The notes under the pieces are model-generated. The model worked only from the letters and a program-made list of their open reading frames with translations, ran no database searches and was not told the DNA's origin. From an uncultured Lachnospiraceae bacterium (lineage in GTDB: Bacteria; Bacillota_A; Clostridia; Lachnospirales; Lachnospiraceae), in assembly GCA_951801245.1 (NCBI GenBank), contig CATOMC010000001.1, forward strand, positions 62,001 to 126,000: a stretch of DNA of 64,000 bases, read 5' to 3'. Below, one piece after another: positions 59,904-64,000 of this stretch (the first letter of the stretch is position 1; every line of letters begins with the position of its first letter). A program made the translations under genes and the position numbers.

Positions 59904-61151
59904 TCATATGTCCTCTCTTATCTGCTCTGCAAAACTGGAATCTACCTTCTTTCTGGTAAGTTCCATCAGCCCGAGACCCGTCATGTCCACTACGTTTGAG
60001 GTCACGGGATCTTGCCTCAATAGTTTGCGCATATATTCCAGAAGCTGTGCTTCCTGTTCTTTTTGTTTGAGATTGATAAAATCTACCAGGATCATGCCCG
60101 AAAGATTTCTGGCACGCAGTTGTCTTGCAATCATTTCGGCCGCTTCCTGATTGATCCTCATAAAGGTTTCTTCCGCATTTTTGCCAGTCTCGCATTTGCC
60201 GGTGTTGACATCGATGGAGATCAGGGCTTCCGTAGGTTCAATGACCAGATAACCACCGGATTTCAACCACACCTTTTTGTCCAGAAGCTCTTTGATCCGG
60301 ATCTCCACCGCATAAAGTTTATGCAGCGAAAGAAAGCTGTCTTCGTATAGGCGGATCGGTATGTCCGTGTCCTGAAAAGATTCCTGCAGCGTTTCATAGA
60401 CATCCTTAAGATCCGTTACCACCTCGTCATACTCTGTGCTGTATGCATTCCGGATAAAGGTGATGTAGTCAGGCGGATTACGGTACAGACAGCTATAACA
60501 GGTGCGCTTATCTGCGATGGCAAGAATGCGGGCAAGCATGCCGGTCAGTTCTTCTGCCTCCCTGATCAAAGGTGCATCCTCTGTCAGCGTTTGGGCATTG
60601 GTGCGCACGATGATCTGATACTGGCTGGAAAGATTCTGTAAGGTTTCCAGACTGCGGAACCTGTTCTGCTGCATCTTGTTTAATTTGGATGATACCTGGA
60701 CAGTGCAGTGTGCTGCCTTTTCATCTTTATTGGTATGCAAAGGTGCCTTTTGTGTGTCCTTTTTACAGGGATGCTGTATGCCTGCCACCACATAGCGCCC
60801 TGACAGGGATAGTTTCGTTGTGACGCCTGCCAGTTTGGTTTTCATCGGTTCTTTGGCGATCTGAACCAGGATTTCATCGCCCGGCTTTATTGTGCCATCC
60901 GGTTTACGATTGACCACAAAGGCGGATCTTGCTTCGGCCATCGGAAGAAAGGTCAGGTATTTCCCTCCTAAATCTACGAAAGCCGCATTGATATTGGGAG
61001 AGATATTCTGTACCTTACCAATATAGATATCTCCTACGGCAAAGGGTTTCTCCTGGCTGGCGCGGGCAGAAAGAATCTGGTTGTCGCGAAGAAGGAGACT
61101 GAGGAGTTTGTTATGTAATTTCAGGATGAGGATTTTGCCTACCTTGGGCAT
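59904..61151 (-). CDS. Ribonuclease E/G family protein, short form
   Basis: RNase E/G enzymes cut single-stranded RNA in decay and rRNA maturation. The 415-residue protein has an N-terminal S1 region (VGDIYIGKVQNISPNINAAF), and the DNase I-like catalytic subdomain with Asp314 (SIDVNTG) and Asp357 (LVDFINLKQ). It ends at TRKKVDSSF, so the CPxC zinc-link and the C-terminal part of E. coli RNase G are absent. Many clostridial homologues are short too. It has its own promoter and a hairpin leader. Confidence 0.9.
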   Translation of the reverse strand: MPKVGKILILKLHNKLLSLLLRDNQILSARASQEKPFAVGDIYIGKVQNISPNINAAFVDLGGKYLTFLPMAEARSAFVVNRKPDGTIKPGDEILVQIAKEPMKTKLAGVTTKLSLSGRYVVAGIQHPCKKDTQKAPLHTNKDEKAAHCTVQVSSKLNKMQQNRFRSLETLQNLSSQYQIIVRTNAQTLTEDAPLIREAEELTGMLARILAIADKRTCYSCLYRNPPDYITFIRNAYSTEYDEVVTDLKDVYETLQESFQDTDIPIRLYEDSFLSLHKLYAVEIRIKELLDKKVWLKSGGYLVIEPTEALISIDVNTGKCETGKNAEETFMRINQEAAEMIARQLRARNLSGMILVDFINLKQKEQEAQLLEYMRKLLRQDPVTSNVVDMTGLGLMELTRKKVDSSFAEQIREDI

Positions 61152-61176
61152 GAAGTTGGTCTCCTTTGAACTGTCA

Positions 61177-61210
61177 CCCTGCTTATACCACTTAAGTGAT
61201 ATAAGCAGGG
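61177..61210 (-). promoter_or_regulatory. 34-base palindrome in the RNase E/G leader
   Basis: The arms CCCTGCTTAT and ATAAGCAGGG enclose CACTTAAGTG, itself a palindrome, with only one mismatched pair. It lies 25 bases upstream of the RNase ATG and within the predicted transcript. No T-run follows on either strand, so it is not a terminator. Confidence 0.6.
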
Positions 61211-61242
61211 CTTAGAAAAAGGGGGGCGCCTCTTTTTCGATT

Positions 61243-61271
61243 ATTATATACTGCCATTAGAAAATTTACAA
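61243..61271 (-). promoter_or_regulatory. Promoter of the RNase E/G unit
   Basis: On the minus strand TTGTAA (61266-61271) and TATAAT (61243-61248) are 17 bases apart. Start near 61236, leaving a leader of about 85 bases. Confidence 0.7.
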
Positions 61272-61321
61272 GAACTGTACCATGCAAAATGTCCCATGAT
61301 TCTAAGGGCGGCTTTCACATA

Positions 61322-61636
61322 TCATAACTTATATTTCACTGCCGTCCCATAGGCGATCACCTCTGCGGCGCCCTGCATGATGGATGATGATGCATAGCGG
61401 ATGTTGATGACCGCATCCGCATGCAGGGCTTCTGCCTCATCCACCATCCGTTTGATGGCAATCTGCCTTGCCTGGTTGAGCATTTCCGTGTATTCTTTCA
61501 GTTCACCGCCAACCAAGGTCTTAATGCCGGCCATGAAATCACGGCCTACGTTGCGACACTGCACAACGTTTCCCTTTACAATCCCTAATGTTTCTATTTC
61601 TTTTCCGGTAATATAATCAGTATTTACGAGCAGCAT
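61322..61636 (-). CDS. YbjQ/UPF0145 heavy-metal-binding-like protein
   Basis: The 104-residue protein has the YbjQ family motifs VNTDYITGKEIETLGIVKGN, HADAVINIRYASSS and YGTAVKY. The family is predicted to bind metal or ligand as a pentamer; the function is unknown. The ATG at 61636 follows AAGGAGGAG and overlaps the MerR gene by 20 bases, so the two are translationally coupled. Confidence 0.88.
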   Translation of the reverse strand: MLLVNTDYITGKEIETLGIVKGNVVQCRNVGRDFMAGIKTLVGGELKEYTEMLNQARQIAIKRMVDEAEALHADAVINIRYASSSIMQGAAEVIAYGTAVKYKL

Positions 61637-62258
61637 CCTCTTCTCCTCCTTCAATCTCTTTCATTCTCTGCAATAAGGCTGCGACAACAGACAGAATCAT
61701 AGTGACGGGAATCAATAACAGAAATCCCACGGCCCACAGGGGCATTGACGCTTTCACATATCCCCAGATAAGGCCGGCTATGACTCCGATCATGATCAGT
61801 ATAAGCAGTAAACTGAAAATAATCGGCGCAAGTTTTTTCTGTCTGATATCATGTCTGCTTACATTTAAGAATTTGGTGCCTTCTTGTTCCATTTCTACCA
61901 TCCTTTCCAAATATTTGTCAGGAGAAAAGGACTGATACTGGCAAGTTTCTTCACTCAGAAGCCGGCACAGACGGGTGGTCTCTTGGAGACTTGATCTCTC
62001 CCGCTCTAAGAGTATGACCTGTCTTTGCAGGGCATCCGAAAGCGTCAGATCACCTCGTTGAATCCGTCTGATTTCTTCCAGAGGAAGGGATAATTTGCGA
62101 AGCATTTTAATCTTCTTTAATTCCAGGACATCCTCTTTCGAATAATCTCGATAGCCGTTTTCCAGATTGCGCTTGGGGCTTAGCAGTCCCTGCTGTTCAT
62201 AGAAGCGGATATTCTTCTTAGAGATGTCTACCTGCTGTTCTACTTCGTTGATTTTCAT
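61617..62258 (-). CDS. MerR family regulator with two membrane helices
   Basis: The 213-residue protein has the MerR winged helix at 1-70 (MKINEVEQQVDISKKNIRFY, YRDYSKEDVLELKKIKML), a coiled coil at about 75-110, and two C-terminal membrane helices (about 141-168 and 172-197). No metal Cys pair as in MerR or CueR is seen. It is probably a membrane-tethered sensor that regulates itself and ybjQ through the operator at 62304. AAGGAGG fixes the start at 62258. Confidence 0.85.
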   Translation of the reverse strand: MKINEVEQQVDISKKNIRFYEQQGLLSPKRNLENGYRDYSKEDVLELKKIKMLRKLSLPLEEIRRIQRGDLTLSDALQRQVILLERERSSLQETTRLCRLLSEETCQYQSFSPDKYLERMVEMEQEGTKFLNVSRHDIRQKKLAPIIFSLLLILIMIGVIAGLIWGYVKASMPLWAVGFLLLIPVTMILSVVAALLQRMKEIEGGEEDAARKY

Positions 62259-62303
62259 GCTGCTTCCTCCTTGCCAGTCAGCCGGTTTTCTCCTGCTACG
62301 GAC

Positions 62304-62334
62304 AGAATAAGGCTTCCACAAGGTGGAAGGTCAA
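62304..62334 (-). promoter_or_regulatory. MerR-type promoter and operator
   Basis: On the minus strand TTGACC (62329-62334) and TATTCT (62304-62309) are 19 bases apart, the long spacer typical of MerR control. The spacer region holds the perfect dyad CTTCCAC-CTT-GTGGAAG. It resembles operators of copper-type MerR regulators. Confidence 0.8.
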
Positions 62335-62411
62335 GCGAAAAATAGTAATTTCGAATCATTTTTGCCAAAAGATCTTATGTCAAACCATAAATCCCCCAAA
62401 AGAACATTTGT

Positions 62412-63191
62412 TCAGGCCGTCTCCTGCAATAGAAGCGGCACAAGATGTCTTGTATCTCCTTCTTTTGCAAGATCCGCATAGGTCTCAAGCCTGGTTACCT
62501 GAATACTGGAAGATGGGATCACACAGCCTGCGAAGTCACAGAACTTCTCAAAGACTACCGTTGGTTTGAGATTGCCGCTGCTGCTGGCGTCCACTGTCAT
62601 CCGGATGCAGGGGACGGTCAGACGTTTTTCGGCCGGGTCTGTGATCAGAGAGGCGGCCGCCGCCGACATGATATCGGCAAGCACCTGGGTTTCACTCCCA
62701 TGCATATCATAGATACCCTGCCGCAAATCTATTTCGATGACGCTTTTCTTGGTCTCCTTGGTATAAGGAATCTGTTCCTGTGCCAAAAAAGCATTAACTG
62801 ATTCAGTCAAGTCTGGAATTTCGAAAGTGCTTTCTTTTAAGTGGATCTGATAGGAGGCGGCGGCAACACTTGCCATGGCGTTTCTTACCGTGTCCGGCAG
62901 GATGCAGGCATCCAGTATGTGTACGCCTTCCACCATGGTATCGTTTAGGGCTGACACCATATCTTCTGTACCGGTCATAGAATTTACTTCTATATCAAGA
63001 TATTCGCCCAGACTTTCAATGCCCACACCAAGCGGCGCGGCAAAGGACATGATCTGGTGAGGGCTGAATCCTTCCGAATAGCGGATGTCAATGCCGGCGC
63101 GCCGTATAGCCTTCTGGAAAAAGCGCATCATGTCCAGATGACCGATGAATTTCATGGTGCCATATTTGGCGAATTTTATTCTGATTTTCAT
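62412..63191 (-). CDS. TIGR03936 family radical SAM-associated protein (DUF2344)
   Basis: The 259-residue protein starts MKIRIKFAKYGTMKFIGHLD and has the DUF2344 pattern MRFFQKAIRRAGIDIRYSEGF and APLGVGIESLGEYLDIE. It is always found beside or fused to the radical SAM protein upstream; both act in an unknown modification. It overlaps that gene by 4 bases. Confidence 0.92.
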   Translation of the reverse strand: MKIRIKFAKYGTMKFIGHLDMMRFFQKAIRRAGIDIRYSEGFSPHQIMSFAAPLGVGIESLGEYLDIEVNSMTGTEDMVSALNDTMVEGVHILDACILPDTVRNAMASVAAASYQIHLKESTFEIPDLTESVNAFLAQEQIPYTKETKKSVIEIDLRQGIYDMHGSETQVLADIMSAAAASLITDPAEKRLTVPCIRMTVDASSSGNLKPTVVFEKFCDFAGCVIPSSSIQVTRLETYADLAKEGDTRHLVPLLLQETA

Positions 63192-64000
63192 GTCTCTTCC
63201 TTTCTTTCCTCATAGCATACACCGCCGCCAAACCGGCTTGCGCCACAGCCCTGACATTTTTTTCTGCAGTTTGGGGAAACGATGCCTTCCTGTGCCTTTT
63301 GCCATTCCCGTAACAGAAACGGCCTGGTGACACCGCAGTCTATGAAATCCCAGGGGAAAACCTCGTCATCCGGTCTTTCTCTGGTGGTGTAAAAGCCCAT
63401 ATCCAGGCCGCAGTCCGCAAAGCTTGAAAGCCATACATCATTGCGGAAGGATTCGCTCCAGGAATCGAACATACAGCCCCGTCTGTAGGCGGTGAGAATG
63501 GCTTGTCCCACTCTTCTGTCGCCTCTGGCGAACACACCCTCTAAGACACTGACGTCCGCTTCGTGCCAGTTGTACTTGATGCTCTTTTGATTGAGCTGTT
63601 CCATGATGCCCTGCTTTGTCTGGTGGGCTTTCTCAAGAAATTCTTCTTTGGTGCACATGGGCGCCCACTGGAACGGGGTAAAGGGCTTGGGGATAAAGAA
63701 GGAGGTGCTGGTCACGATCTGAACTCTGCCGTTTACCCGCTTTTCCTTGGGAACCGTGTCGAAGAATGTGGCCGCAATCTTGTTGGAAAGATCTCCGATA
63801 CCACGGATATCTTCCTCTGTTTCCGTAGGAAGTCCCAGCATAAAATAAAGCTTCACCCGGGTCCAGCCGCCCTCGAAGGCCAATGCCGCACCTTTTAAAA
63901 TGACTTCTTCGGTCAATCCCTTGTTGATCACATCCCGAAGCCTCTGACTGCCCGCTTCCGGCGCAAAGGTAAGGCTGCTCTTTTTCACGTCCTGCACCTT
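63188..64000 (-). CDS. TIGR03960 family radical SAM protein, C-terminal part
   Basis: The frame is open to the window edge and gives 270 residues. It starts inside the radical SAM domain (SSLTFAPEAGSQRLRDVINK), continues with VKLYFMLGLPTETEED and ends in a Cys-rich tail (CRKKCQGCGASRFGGGVC). This is the B12-binding radical SAM protein family linked to DUF2344. The N-terminal half lies outside the window. Confidence 0.92.
   Translation of the reverse strand, partial: KVQDVKKSSLTFAPEAGSQRLRDVINKGLTEEVILKGAALAFEGGWTRVKLYFMLGLPTETEEDIRGIGDLSNKIAATFFDTVPKEKRVNGRVQIVTSTSFFIPKPFTPFQWAPMCTKEEFLEKAHQTKQGIMEQLNQKSIKYNWHEADVSVLEGVFARGDRRVGQAILTAYRRGCMFDSWSESFRNDVWLSSFADCGLDMGFYTTRERPDDEVFPWDFIDCGVTRPFLLREWQKAQEGIVSPNCRKKCQGCGASRFGGGVCYEERKEET

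Noticed and set aside
61214..61238. Hairpin with A and T runs taken first as a terminator of ybjQ
   Set aside because: The promoter at 61243-61271 starts transcription at about this point, so on the minus strand it is the extreme 5' end of the RNase transcript; termination of ybjQ there is possible but unproven.

Overview
The window is ordinary chromosomal DNA of a Gram-positive, endospore-forming Clostridia, most likely a member of the Lachnospiraceae. The evidence is the gene content and order: GerW/YtfJ with a DUF2953 protein, Asp23 with a DAK2/FakA kinase, minCDE with mreBCD and a long PBP2, rplU-prp-rpmA-obg, and a divergent LysM/lexA SOS pair. Promoters are of the vegetative TTGACA-N17-TATAAT type, ribosome binding sites are strong, and TTG and GTG starts are frequent. 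I see no rRNA, tRNA, CRISPR array, prophage or complete insertion sequence.

Layout. 1-7.2 kb: end of a U32 peptidase, an FtsW-like/PBP pair, an HD-GYP protein, the DUF2953-GerW sporulation pair, a J-domain protein and rpmB. 7.4-12.5 kb: Asp23, FakA-like kinase, recG and a DegV/FakB lipid-binding protein. 12.7-20 kb: miaB-mutS-mutL-miaA, combining tRNA modification and mismatch repair. 20.4-32.2 kb: a PLP enzyme, radC, then a morphogenesis block (mreBCD, PBP2, minCDE, rodA, mgsA and a D,D-carboxypeptidase). 32.3-38.2 kb: a small P-loop protein, a membrane adaptor protein, yggS, sepF, aroB, lspA and an RluD-type enzyme.

38.2-43.1 kb is the least ordinary part. It has a promoter-hairpin-terminator leader ahead of two unknown genes and cstA, a group II intron remnant directly behind the cstA terminator, a cytidylate-kinase-like gene, a broken secreted Ca-repeat gene, and a gene-free stretch whose sequence can fold as a three-way junction.

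43.1-48.5 kb: AI-2E family exporter, ttcA-like gene, tyrosine recombinase and the LysM/lexA SOS region. 48.7-51.1 kb: a GT-C-like membrane protein and an orphan LytTR regulator. 51.1-55.5 kb (minus strand): rsfS, yqeK, nadD, yhbY, obg, rpmA, prp and rplU, the usual ribosome-assembly cluster. 55.5-62.3 kb (minus strand): a hybrid histidine kinase with a separate receiver, a second lspA, a NUDIX hydrolase, RNase E/G, YbjQ and a membrane-anchored MerR regulator. 62.4-64 kb: two radical-SAM-linked proteins, the last cut by the window edge.

Functionally the window is dominated by envelope growth and division (two FtsW/RodA-type polymerases with partner PBPs, MreBCD, MinCDE, SepF, carboxypeptidase), DNA maintenance (recG, mutS, mutL, radC, lexA) and ribosome/tRNA maturation. 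Start codons were chosen by ribosome-binding-site spacing and family N-termini, and differ from the longest possible frame in many cases.
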